57,860 bases of DNA from an uncultured Enterorhabdus sp. (GTDB lineage Bacteria > Actinomycetota > Coriobacteriia > Coriobacteriales > Eggerthellaceae). Where the stretch lies: contig CANPHS010000002.1 of the NCBI GenBank assembly GCA_947573925.1, positions 1-57,860 on the forward strand. Reading direction: 5' to 3'. Numbering within the stretch: position 1 is the first letter of the stretch; each line of letters begins with the position of its first letter. The translations under genes were made by a program, and so were the position numbers. A model generated the notes under the pieces. It was not told the DNA's origin. It saw only the letters and a list, made by a program, of their open reading frames with translations, and made no database searches. Below, piece after piece: positions 49,580 through 56,316 of this stretch.

Positions 49580-49654
49580 ACCCCCATCATACGCCTTCGC
49601 ACGTACTGCGGGCAGGAACTGTTCGGCAACGGAACCCCGGCAGCCCGCAACCAC

Positions 49655-49850
49655 GATGCGCTCGGTCACATCGACAATTCAGGGCAGAAAGTCATTCGAA
49701 CGAGGCAATGGCATGACCATCTCTGACGCAAAATCACGATGCGCTCGGTCACATCGGCATTTTGCGCCCGAAGCTGCCCCGAGAAAGCCTCTGGCGGGGC
49801 CATTCCCGTCCCAAATTGCCGATGTGCTCCGTCACATCGGCAATTCGGGA
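49655..49850. repeat. Three hairpin repeats at an exact 83-bp period
   Basis: The 19-base core GATGCGCTCGGTCACATCG starts at 49655 and 49738, and a variant (GATGTGCTCCGTCACATCG) at 49821, each 83 bases apart. Each core is the centre of a hairpin whose flanks differ but stay paired. Copy 2 has GCAAAATC against GCATTTTGC; copy 3 has AATTGCCGATGTG against CACATCGGCAATT, a 13-bp perfect stem extended by TCCC/GGGA. Sequence between cores is only weakly alike (a shared GGGGNCATTCC). The array lies in the divergent gap between the ABC exporter and DUF362 genes. Confidence 0.8.
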
Positions 49851-49903
49851 CAGCAACGGAGCCGGAAGCGGGCGCCACGGGGACATTCCACGCCGCTCCG
49901 GTC

Positions 49904-49934
49904 TTGACTTGCACCTAGCTCCAAGATTTACCGT
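49904..49934 (+). promoter_or_regulatory. MerR-type promoter with a 19-base spacer (DUF362 gene)
   Basis: TTGACT (49904-49909), 19 bases, TACCGT (49929-49934). The -35 box, spacer length and -10 box are identical to those at 25001-25031, and the spacer again holds CTCCAAGATT/CTTTAAGGTT-like sequence. This strongly suggests one shared MerR-family activator. Confidence 0.7.
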
Positions 49935-50014
49935 AGTCCAATCGCATCATTTCTCGCCGGATTGGAAATCGCGGACCGTTCTGTTTCCGTCCGCACGACA
50001 AAAAAGGAGCCCCC

Positions 50015-50953
50015 ATGGCCTTAACCGAGAAACCGAAGGTGTACTTCACGCGCGACATTTCCCCCGAGAACGTGGTAAAGCTGTACGAGGCGCTGGGTGT
50101 GAAGCTGCCCGGGCGGGTGGCCGTGAAAGTGCATTCCGGCGAGAAGGGCAACCAGAACTACCTGCACCCGGAGTTCGTGCGCCCCATGATCGAAGAGGTG
50201 GACGGCACCGTGGTGGAGTGCAACACCGCCTACGACGGCGCCCGCGACACCACCGAGAAGCACGAGAAGCTGATGGCGGAGCACGGCTGGACCGAGTTCT
50301 TCGACGTGGACATCATGGACGCCGAAGGCGACGACCTCATCTTCCACATTGAGAACGGCCGCGTGCTCACCGAGAACCGCGTGGGCGGTCATTTGGCCAA
50401 CTACGCCAGCATGCTCGTGCTGTCGCACTTCAAGGGGCACCCCATGGGCGGCTTCGGCGGGGCGTTGAAGCAGCTGTCCATCGGGTGCGCGTCGAACAAG
50501 GGCAAGGTGAACATCCACACCGCCGGCGCCACGCTGAACCAGGGCGAGTTCTGGGAGAAGGTGGCCGAGCAGGACGACTTCCTGGAGGCCATGGCCGAGG
50601 CGGCCGAGACCGTGGTGAACCACTTCGGCAGCAATTTGGCCTACGTGAACATCGCCGTGAACCTGTCGGTGGACTGCGACTGCTGCGCCGTGGCCGAGGA
50701 TCCCTGCATGGGCGACATCGGCATCTTCGCCAGCCTGGACCCGGTGGCCATCGACCAAGCCTGCATCGACGCCGTGAAGGCCTCCGACGATCCCGGCCGC
50801 GACCATCTGCTCGAACGCATCAACTCCAAGCACGGCGAGAAGATCATCGAGGACGCCGCCCACCTCGGCTACGGCCGTCGCGACTACGACCTCGTGGAAC
50901 TCGACTTCGATGGCCCCGCCGTCAGCACCGACAACTTCCAAGTGGAGCAGTAG
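50015..50953 (+). CDS. DUF362 domain protein
   Basis: 312 residues; AAAGGAG upstream. DUF362 proteins are common in anaerobes and are predicted iron-sulfur or redox-related. Seen are the family start KVYFTRDISPENVVKLYEAL, VAVKVHSGEKGNQNYL, LVLSHFKGHPMGGFGGALK, and a Cys-rich CDCCAVAEDPCMGDIGIFAS (four Cys) before LDPVAIDQACIDAV. The Cys group could hold a cluster or metal. The usual C-terminal ferredoxin domain is absent; a separate 2[4Fe-4S] ferredoxin gene lies at 54658. It is controlled by a MerR-type promoter, so it is probably a stress- or metal-induced gene. Confidence 0.87.
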   Translation: MALTEKPKVYFTRDISPENVVKLYEALGVKLPGRVAVKVHSGEKGNQNYLHPEFVRPMIEEVDGTVVECNTAYDGARDTTEKHEKLMAEHGWTEFFDVDIMDAEGDDLIFHIENGRVLTENRVGGHLANYASMLVLSHFKGHPMGGFGGALKQLSIGCASNKGKVNIHTAGATLNQGEFWEKVAEQDDFLEAMAEAAETVVNHFGSNLAYVNIAVNLSVDCDCCAVAEDPCMGDIGIFASLDPVAIDQACIDAVKASDDPGRDHLLERINSKHGEKIIEDAAHLGYGRRDYDLVELDFDGPAVSTDNFQVEQ

Positions 50954-50989
50954 AAGCCTGACGCCCGCTCTGCAACCTCGCACTTCCCG

Positions 50990-51016
50990 GGGCGCGTCCG
51001 CTTGGATGCGCCCTTT
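50990..51016 (+). terminator. Terminator of the DUF362 gene
   Basis: GGGCGC, G, TCC, loop GCTT, GGA, T, GCGCCC form a stem with one internal mismatch, followed by TTT. It ends just before the stop of the convergent ZIP gene. Confidence 0.65.
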
Positions 51017-51017
51017 C

Positions 51018-51812
51018 CTATCCCAGCGCCACGTCGAGCACCATCATGAGGACGAAGCCGAAGGCGACGCCGATGGTGCCGATGTTGGTGTGGCGGCCCT
51101 GCTGGGTTTGGGGGATCAGCTCCTCGGTGACCACGTACATCATGGCCCCAGCGGCGAAGGCGAGCACGTAGGGAAGCAGGGGCGTCACGAGCCCCGTGAC
51201 GGCCACCATGAGCACGGCGCCCACGGGCTCCACGGCACCGCACAGGGTGCCGGCGAGGAAGGCCTTCGGCCGCGTGAGACCGTTGCTCGTGAGCGGCAGC
51301 GACACCACGGCCCCCTCGGGCACGTTCTGGATGGCGATGCCCACCGAAAGCGCCGTCACCGAGGCGAGCGTAATGGTGGGGTCGCCCGCCAAAAAGCCCG
51401 CGAGCACCACGCCCACGGCCATGCCCTCGGGCAGGTTGTGAATGGCGAGGGCCGCCAGCATCATGGTGGGCTTCTTCAGCGTGGACGCGGGCCCTTCCGG
51501 CTCATCAGCGCCCACGTGCAAATGGGGCGTGAAGTGGTCGACGGCCAAAAGCAGGAACATGCCGGCGAGAAAGCCCACGGCCGCCGGCACCCAGGCGGGC
51601 ACAGGCCCCCCTTCGGCCGCCTCCAGGGCCGGGGTGATGAGGCTCCACACGCTGGCGGCGATCATCACGCCGGCGGCGAAGCCCAAAAGCGCCTTGGTGA
51701 ACCGCTCGGACATGCCCCGGCGGAACAGGAACACGAGCGCCGCCCCCAGGGTGTTCCCCAGAAACGGCACGATGAGCGCCACGCACGCGCCCGCGACAAT
51801 GGGATTGCCCAC
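51018..51812 (-). CDS. ZIP-family divalent metal transporter
   Basis: 264 residues from GTG 51812 (GGGAGG seven bases upstream); a GTG 11 codons earlier lies in a palindrome and lacks a site. Eight helices. The metal-site helices have HNLPEGMAVGV (helix 4) and QNVPEGAVVSLPL (helix 5), as in the ZIP/GufA group; in helix 5 the first His is Gln, as in many GufA-type members. A His-rich loop between helices 3 and 4 (DHFTPHLHVG) may bind metal. It imports zinc, manganese or iron. A perfect 33-base palindrome lies upstream and may be a metal-regulator operator. Confidence 0.9.
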   Translation of the reverse strand: MGNPIVAGACVALIVPFLGNTLGAALVFLFRRGMSERFTKALLGFAAGVMIAASVWSLITPALEAAEGGPVPAWVPAAVGFLAGMFLLLAVDHFTPHLHVGADEPEGPASTLKKPTMMLAALAIHNLPEGMAVGVVLAGFLAGDPTITLASVTALSVGIAIQNVPEGAVVSLPLTSNGLTRPKAFLAGTLCGAVEPVGAVLMVAVTGLVTPLLPYVLAFAAGAMMYVVTEELIPQTQQGRHTNIGTIGVAFGFVLMMVLDVALG

Positions 51813-51835
51813 AGACCCGCCTCCCTTCCAAACAA

Positions 51836-51868
51836 AGTGGGACACCTTACCCGGTAAGGTGTCCCACT
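51836..51868. promoter_or_regulatory. Perfect 33-base palindrome upstream of the ZIP gene
   Basis: AGTGGGACACCTTACC, one C, then GGTAAGGTGTCCCACT. On the minus strand it is preceded by TATGCT, a -10 type box, and followed by TTTG. It can be an operator (its core ACCTTACC/GGTAAGGT resembles DtxR/MntR-type sites), a terminator for flavoprotein 3, or both. Confidence 0.65.
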
Positions 51869-51934
51869 AGCATAGCGGATTCGCCATCGGCCGTCAGCGG
51901 AAACGACGGGCCGTCACATCTTTGTAGGCCGGCC

Positions 51935-53779
51935 CTACTTGGCGTAGTTCGCGGCGTTCTTGCCGGCGATGCGGCCAAAGGTGTAGATGTCGGTCGTGGA
52001 GCTGGAGCCCAGACGGTGCGTGCCCATCTTGTGGCCGGCCACCTCGCCAGCGGCGTACAGGGCCGCGATGGGCTTGCCGTTCTTGTCGAGCACCTCGGCT
52101 TCGGGCGTGATGTGCAGGCCGCCCATGGTGTAGTGCACGGCGGGCTTGCAGGCCATGAGGTAGTAGGGGCCGTCCTCGATGGTGTTCATCTCGGCGCTGT
52201 AGCCGAAATCGGGGTCCTTGCCGTCGGCGCAGTACTTGTTCCACTTCTCCACGGTCTTCTTCAGCTCCTCGGCATCAACGCCCTGGGCCTTCGCCACCTC
52301 GTCCAACGTGTCGGCCTTCACGATGACGCCGCGGCTCTCGCTGTTCTCGTACTCGTCGGCGTGAGTCTCCACGAGGCCCGTGGCGTCGGCGGCCTTCTGG
52401 TTGAACAGCAGGAAGGCCACACCGTCGGTCTGGTTCTTAATGCCGTTGGAAATGACGTCGCGGCGATCGAGCTCCTGCACGAAGCGGTCGCCTTCCTTGT
52501 TCACGAGGATGCCGTAGTTCTCCAAGCGCACGTCGCCGACGTACAAAAGGGCGCCGGTCTCGGGATCGCACACCGGGTAGGTCTGGATGTACTCCATGTC
52601 GATGGTGTCGGCGCCCACCTTCTCGGCCATCACGATGCCGTCGCCCTGGGCGGCCACGGAGTCGGTGGAGAGGATCTTCTCGTCCATGTCGGGGTTGTAC
52701 TTCTTGCGCATATCCACGTTGGAGCCGAAGCCGCCGGTGGTAAGCACCACGGCCTTGCACTTCACCTCGGCCTCTTCGCCGGTCATGGGGTTTACCACCT
52801 TCACGCCGGTCACCGTGCCCTTGTCGTCGACCACGAGTTCCGTGGCCTGGGTGTTGTCGATGAGCACCAAATTGTCGATGCCCTCGGCGCGGTTCGTCAG
52901 CTTGGTGGTCATCTCGGAGCCGGAATGGGTGATGGGGATGATGGAGCGCTTGATGTTGTGGCCGCCGAACTGCATGAGGTCGTGCTTCCAGGAGATGCCG
53001 CCCTCGTAGGTGAGCCAGTTGGCGGAATCGAGGGCGCCGTTGGCGATGATGGCCACCAGCTCCGGGTCGCCCTTGTTGTCGCCGCCGACGAGCATGTCGC
53101 TCACCAGCTCCTCCGGCGAGTCCTTCACACCCTGGGTCACCTGGATCCAGTTGCCCGGCACGGCCATCTCGCCGCCGGACAGCGCCGTGTCGCCGCCGTA
53201 GACGCCCATCTTGTCCATAAGCACCACGTTCTTGCCCTCGTTGGCCGCGGTAATGGCGGCGGCGAATCCGGCACCACCGGCGCCGATAACCACGACGTCG
53301 GTCTCTTCGGGCAGCTTCACGTCGCTCGTCCACGAGGCAGGCTCGCGGTTCTTCCAATCCTCCGAGCTCTCGCCCAGGGTGTCCAGGGCGCTGCCCACGG
53401 CGGTCAGGAACGCCATGGACGTCAGGGTGGCACCGGAAATGGTATCGACGGCCAGAGTTTGGTTGTCCACGATGGCCTTGGTCATTTTCTCCATGGCCAC
53501 GTCGCCCATGCCCGGGGTCTCGCGGGAATCGAGCACAGTGATGCGGTCGATGGCCCCGTCGTTCATGGCCACTTCCACGGTGAACTTGCCATGCTTGCCC
53601 ATGCCCTCGCCCGTGGCGGTGGTGGCCTTGGCGGCATCCTTGCCGGCGGCGGCCTCGTCCTTCTTCTTCGCCGCCGCTTCCTCATGGCTCATGGGCGCGC
53701 AACCGGCCAGCGCCAACGTGCCGCCAAGCGCAGCAATGGCGCCGCCCGCGATGAACTGCCTACGAGAACAACCAGACAT
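51935..53779 (-). CDS. Tat-exported flavoprotein 3 with FMN-binding and FAD domains (fumarate/urocanate reductase-like)
   Basis: 614 residues from ATG 53779 (GGGAGGT upstream). Twin-arginine signal SRRQFIAGG (5-13) and lipobox LAGC (Cys27). An FMN-binding domain (about 60-135) has DTISGATLTS (112-121), whose Thr118 would carry covalent FMN. The FAD reductase domain starts at VVVIGAGGAGFAAA (162-175), with LTTGGFGSN and the closing ALYAAGEVAGHKMGTHRLG. The FMN domain gives this protein its own electron entry, like urocanate reductase UrdA, while flavoproteins 1 and 2 lack it. No regulator is adjacent. Substrate unknown; an Arg in the HRLG segment is a candidate for carboxylate binding. Confidence 0.9.
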   Translation of the reverse strand: MSGCSRRQFIAGGAIAALGGTLALAGCAPMSHEEAAAKKKDEAAAGKDAAKATTATGEGMGKHGKFTVEVAMNDGAIDRITVLDSRETPGMGDVAMEKMTKAIVDNQTLAVDTISGATLTSMAFLTAVGSALDTLGESSEDWKNREPASWTSDVKLPEETDVVVIGAGGAGFAAAITAANEGKNVVLMDKMGVYGGDTALSGGEMAVPGNWIQVTQGVKDSPEELVSDMLVGGDNKGDPELVAIIANGALDSANWLTYEGGISWKHDLMQFGGHNIKRSIIPITHSGSEMTTKLTNRAEGIDNLVLIDNTQATELVVDDKGTVTGVKVVNPMTGEEAEVKCKAVVLTTGGFGSNVDMRKKYNPDMDEKILSTDSVAAQGDGIVMAEKVGADTIDMEYIQTYPVCDPETGALLYVGDVRLENYGILVNKEGDRFVQELDRRDVISNGIKNQTDGVAFLLFNQKAADATGLVETHADEYENSESRGVIVKADTLDEVAKAQGVDAEELKKTVEKWNKYCADGKDPDFGYSAEMNTIEDGPYYLMACKPAVHYTMGGLHITPEAEVLDKNGKPIAALYAAGEVAGHKMGTHRLGSSSTTDIYTFGRIAGKNAANYAK

Positions 53780-54091
53780 GATGACCTCCCTTGGTCGGAC
53801 TTCGAGCGCGACAACGGTTCCGGATCGTAGCGAAACCGCTGCGGTTCGGTATCGGTTGCCCATCGTCGCTGACGGTTTCCCGCCACCTTGGCTCCCTTCG
53901 ATGGCATCATCATAGGACCGACACAGACGCGGTCGCCAAGTTGTGGCCGAGGGCTACCGACCCGTTGCCCGTCCGTTCCCGCCCGGGAACGACTCATATG
54001 GGGAAAGGGGAAAGCCCCGGAAACACGGGGCCGCCGGTTGCCTTGCAGGGCGCTATTCGCTAGGCTTATGCCGCGAACCGAAAGGAGACCC
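53780..54091. other. Divergent intergenic region, 312 bases
   Basis: It lies between flavoprotein 3 and the PAP2 gene. It contains a GCCCCG-GAAACA-CGGGGC hairpin (near 54013-54032), a TAGGCTTATG box near 54061 that may be the PAP2 promoter -10 region, and degenerate GGTTTCG/CGAAACC pairs near 53820-53870. No protein-like frame is seen. Confidence 0.35.
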
Positions 54092-54661
54092 GTGAACGAA
54101 CTCGCCATCTTGGACGCCATGCAGACCTGGCACAGCCCCGGGCTCGACCCCCTCGTTGCCGCCTTCACCAGCACCAGCAACCACGGCGAGCTGTGGATCT
54201 TGCTCGGCATCGTGCTTCTGTGCTTCCGTCGCACCCGCAAGGCCGGCGTGGGCGTGCTCGTGGCCGTGGTGCTGGGGGCCATCGTCACGAACCTCACCAT
54301 AAAACCGCTGCTCATGCGCCCGCGACCCTGCGATGTGAACACGGCCGTGAACCTCATCATCCCCCGGCCCGACGGCTCGTCGTTCCCCTCGGGCCACACC
54401 ACGGCCGCCTTCGCCGCCGCGGCCGCCCTCTGGTTCGCCCGCAACCCGAAGGCCCCCGTGGGGCTCACCGTCGGCGTCACCGTGGCCGCGGTGCTCATGG
54501 GGCTCTCCCGCATGTACTGCTACGTGCACTACCCCACCGACGTGCTGGCCGGCATCGTGGTGGGCACCCTGGCCGGTCTGGCCGCCGCCCGCCTCATGGA
54601 CTGGCTGGAGAAGCGCCGCCGCACCAAAACCCCGGACATCCCCCGCGGCCCCCGGTCATGA
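54092..54661 (+). CDS. PAP2-family membrane phosphatase
   Basis: 189 residues from GTG 54092 (AAAGGAG upstream). About five helices. The three phosphatase motifs are complete: KPLLMRPRP (71-79), SFPSGHTTAAF (PSGH 99-102) and SRMYCYVHYPTDVLAG (Ser139-Arg140, His146, Asp150). Members dephosphorylate lipid phosphates such as undecaprenyl pyrophosphate or phosphatidic acid outside the membrane. The stop overlaps the ferredoxin start by four bases (ATGA), an odd partner: it could mean a shared operon only. Confidence 0.88.
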   Translation: MNELAILDAMQTWHSPGLDPLVAAFTSTSNHGELWILLGIVLLCFRRTRKAGVGVLVAVVLGAIVTNLTIKPLLMRPRPCDVNTAVNLIIPRPDGSSFPSGHTTAAFAAAAALWFARNPKAPVGLTVGVTVAAVLMGLSRMYCYVHYPTDVLAGIVVGTLAGLAAARLMDWLEKRRRTKTPDIPRGPRS

Positions 54662-54894
54662 GGCTCTCCCATTACCGCATCGACAACGAGCGCTGCCGGC
54701 GCTGCAGCCGCTGTCTCCAGGTTTGCCCCCACAACGCCATCCATATCTCCGCAGAACAGTCGCTTCCCTTCATCGACCAGCATCGTTGCCAGCGGTGCGG
54801 CATGTGCTTCCGCGCCTGCCCCGCCTCGGCCGTGCGTCGTCCCTACTGCCTGACTACGTTGCGGGAGATCAGTACGACAGGGCATGGGGAATGA
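54658..54894 (+). CDS. 2[4Fe-4S] ferredoxin
   Basis: 78 residues. Two clusters: Cys13-16-19-23 (CRRCSRCLQVCP) and Cys44-47-50-54 (CQRCGMCFRACP), the bacterial dicluster pattern. A short basic start (MRLSHYRID) and a tail with one extra Cys. It carries low-potential electrons in the cytoplasm. The ATG overlaps the PAP2 stop. The last 26 bases overlap the end of the convergent dGTPase gene, so both tails share DNA. A partner reductase is not adjacent; DUF362 proteins and flavoenzymes are possible partners. Confidence 0.88.
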   Translation: MRLSHYRIDNERCRRCSRCLQVCPHNAIHISAEQSLPFIDQHRCQRCGMCFRACPASAVRRPYCLTTLREISTTGHGE

Positions 54895-55912
54895 ACAGGC
54901 GCTGGTAAGTGGCCGTGGCGAAGCGGTCGGTCATGCCGGCGATGTAGTCGGTCACGGCCCGCAGGTCGTCGCCGTCGGAAATGGCCCGGTAGTCCTCGGG
55001 CACCTCGTCGATGTGGGCGGCGTAGTAGTCGAACAAGTCCCCGATGAGGTGTGTCGCCTTCTCCACCTCGGCCATGACCGGAGGCGCCGTGTACACGTTG
55101 GCGAACAGGAACGCCCGCAACGCCATCATGGCGTCCCACACCGGTTCGCTCATGGCTATGTCGCCCGTGGCCGCCGAGGTCTCCACCATGTCGCGCACCA
55201 GGGTCTCGATGCGGGCGGAATGGTCGGCGCCGAGCATGCGGTGGGTGGCCTCGGGCAAGTCGGCCTCGCGCAGGATGCCGGCCCGGATGGCGTCGTCGAT
55301 GTCGTGGTTCACGTAGGCGATACGGTCTGCCGTGCCCACAATGCGCCCCTCCAGGGTTTCCGCCCGCAGGTTCCCCGTGTGGTTCAGAATGCCGTCGCGC
55401 ACCTCGAAGGTGAGGTTCAGCCCCGCGCCGCCGTTCTCGATGCGCTCCACCACGCGCACCGACTGCTCGTTGTGGCGGTAGAGCCGGGCCGCCTGGGGGC
55501 TGTCCGGGTCGATGCCCCTGTGCCGCGCCAGCGCCGCCGCCAGGGCCGCCTCGCCGGTGTGGCCGAAGGGGGTGTGGCCCAAGTCGTGGCCGAGGGCGAT
55601 GGCCTCGGTCAAATCCTCGTTCAACCCGAGCGCCCGCGTGATGGTGCGGGCGATCTGCGCCACCTCCAACGTATGGGTGAGCCGCGTGCGGAAGTGGTCG
55701 CCCTCGGAGGCCAGGAACACCTGGGTCTTGTGGGACAGGCGGCGGAAGGACTTCGCGTGCAGGATCTTGTCGCGGTCGCGCTGGTAGTCGGTGCGCAGCG
55801 CGTCGGGGCTGCTGGACCGGTCGCGCCCGTCGCTTTCCACGGCCAGCGCCGCATCGTCCGCCAGCACCGCCCGCTCCCGCTGCTCCTGATCCTCCCGCGT
55901 AACCACCCGCAT
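54869..55912 (-). CDS. dgt: Deoxyguanosinetriphosphate triphosphohydrolase-like HD protein
   Basis: 347 residues from ATG 55912 (GGGAGG upstream). HD-domain dNTPase: RDRDKILHAKSFRRLSHKTQV, DHFRTRLTHTLEVAQIARTI (first His), LGHDLGHTPFGHTGEAAL (the HD and second His) and later DRIAYVNHDIDDAI (Asp). These dNTP triphosphohydrolases cut dGTP to deoxyguanosine and triphosphate and restrain dNTP levels, which can limit phage replication. The length matches the short type-2 dgt group. It is convergent with the ferredoxin gene and overlaps it by 26 bases. All metal ligands are present. Confidence 0.92.
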   Translation of the reverse strand: MRVVTREDQEQRERAVLADDAALAVESDGRDRSSSPDALRTDYQRDRDKILHAKSFRRLSHKTQVFLASEGDHFRTRLTHTLEVAQIARTITRALGLNEDLTEAIALGHDLGHTPFGHTGEAALAAALARHRGIDPDSPQAARLYRHNEQSVRVVERIENGGAGLNLTFEVRDGILNHTGNLRAETLEGRIVGTADRIAYVNHDIDDAIRAGILREADLPEATHRMLGADHSARIETLVRDMVETSAATGDIAMSEPVWDAMMALRAFLFANVYTAPPVMAEVEKATHLIGDLFDYYAAHIDEVPEDYRAISDGDDLRAVTDYIAGMTDRFATATYQRLFIPHALSY

Positions 55913-56018
55913 AACACCCTCCCTTCCGCAGATGCCCCCCAGTGTAGCAAAAGAGAATACCTTTACTCCGAGCAATTACCAACTCGTAGGTTCGCCCAAG
56001 GAAGATACTAATTTCATC

Positions 56019-56047
56019 TTCACAAATACGTACATTTGTGCTATATT
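56019..56047 (+). promoter_or_regulatory. Promoter of the small toxin gene
   Basis: TTCACA (56019-56024), 17 bases, TATATT (56042-56047). The inverted repeat CACAAAT-N6-ATTTGTG (56021-56040) fills the spacer. The start of transcription would be about 56055, some 40 bases before the ATG. Confidence 0.7.
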
Positions 56048-56096
56048 ACTTAATGGCAGGTGGTAACGGCAGCCTCTTGGATTCAGGAGGTTTCCC

Positions 56097-56189
56097 ATGG
56101 TTACTTGGTCAGATTTGTTTGCGTTCTGCCTCGTTGTAATAGCGGTCATCAATTTGGCGCTGGAGCTCGCGCGGCACCAGAAAGAGTAA
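56097..56189 (+). CDS. Holin-like type I toxin, 30-residue membrane peptide
   Basis: A 30-residue peptide: MVTWSDLFAFCLVVIAVINL, then ALELARHQKE. One hydrophobic helix (about 7-24) with a charged C-terminus, preceded by AGGAGGT at 56085. It resembles putative holin-like toxins (TxpA/BsrG-like, often starting M-T-W/Y-x-x-L). These peptides lodge in the membrane and stop growth unless an antisense RNA blocks the mRNA. A minus-strand promoter downstream (56286-56314) points such an RNA at this gene. The region is AT-richer than the flanks. The ORF is shorter than usual gene-calling limits. Confidence 0.65.
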   Translation: MVTWSDLFAFCLVVIAVINLALELARHQKE

Positions 56190-56279
56190 GACCGCCCCCG
56201 CCAAGCAGCGGAAGCGGCCCCTCAATCACAACACGTGATGTATCGTGAGGCGGCCCGCCGTTAGCCCCGGCGACCACCT
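56190..56279 (-). ncRNA. Predicted antisense antitoxin RNA of the type I module (extent uncertain)
   Basis: A near-consensus promoter on the minus strand, TTGACC (56309-56314), 17 bases, TATAAT (56286-56291), predicts a transcript starting near 56279. It would run toward and probably into the toxin gene. It lies after the purine gene stop and reads away from any ORF. A hairpin at 56220-56250 (CCTCA with inner ATCAC/GTGAT) lies in the shared 3' region and could stop the toxin mRNA. The left end is not visible; overlap with the toxin ORF is inferred from direction. Confidence 0.5.
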
Positions 56280-56285
56280 GCCTGC

Positions 56286-56314
56286 ATTATAGGCCCTTCA
56301 AGGCCCCGGGTCAA
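56286..56314 (-). promoter_or_regulatory. Minus-strand promoter facing the toxin gene
   Basis: TTGACC-N17-TATAAT, the best sigma-70 match seen in the window, between the AICAR formyltransferase stop (56317) and the toxin gene, directed at the toxin 3' end. Confidence 0.8.
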
Positions 56315-56316
56315 TC

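Noticed and set aside
49655-49850. CRISPR array suggested by regular repeats
   Set aside because: Only three diverged copies, an 83-base period with related (not unique) spacers, hairpin variation and no cas genes.
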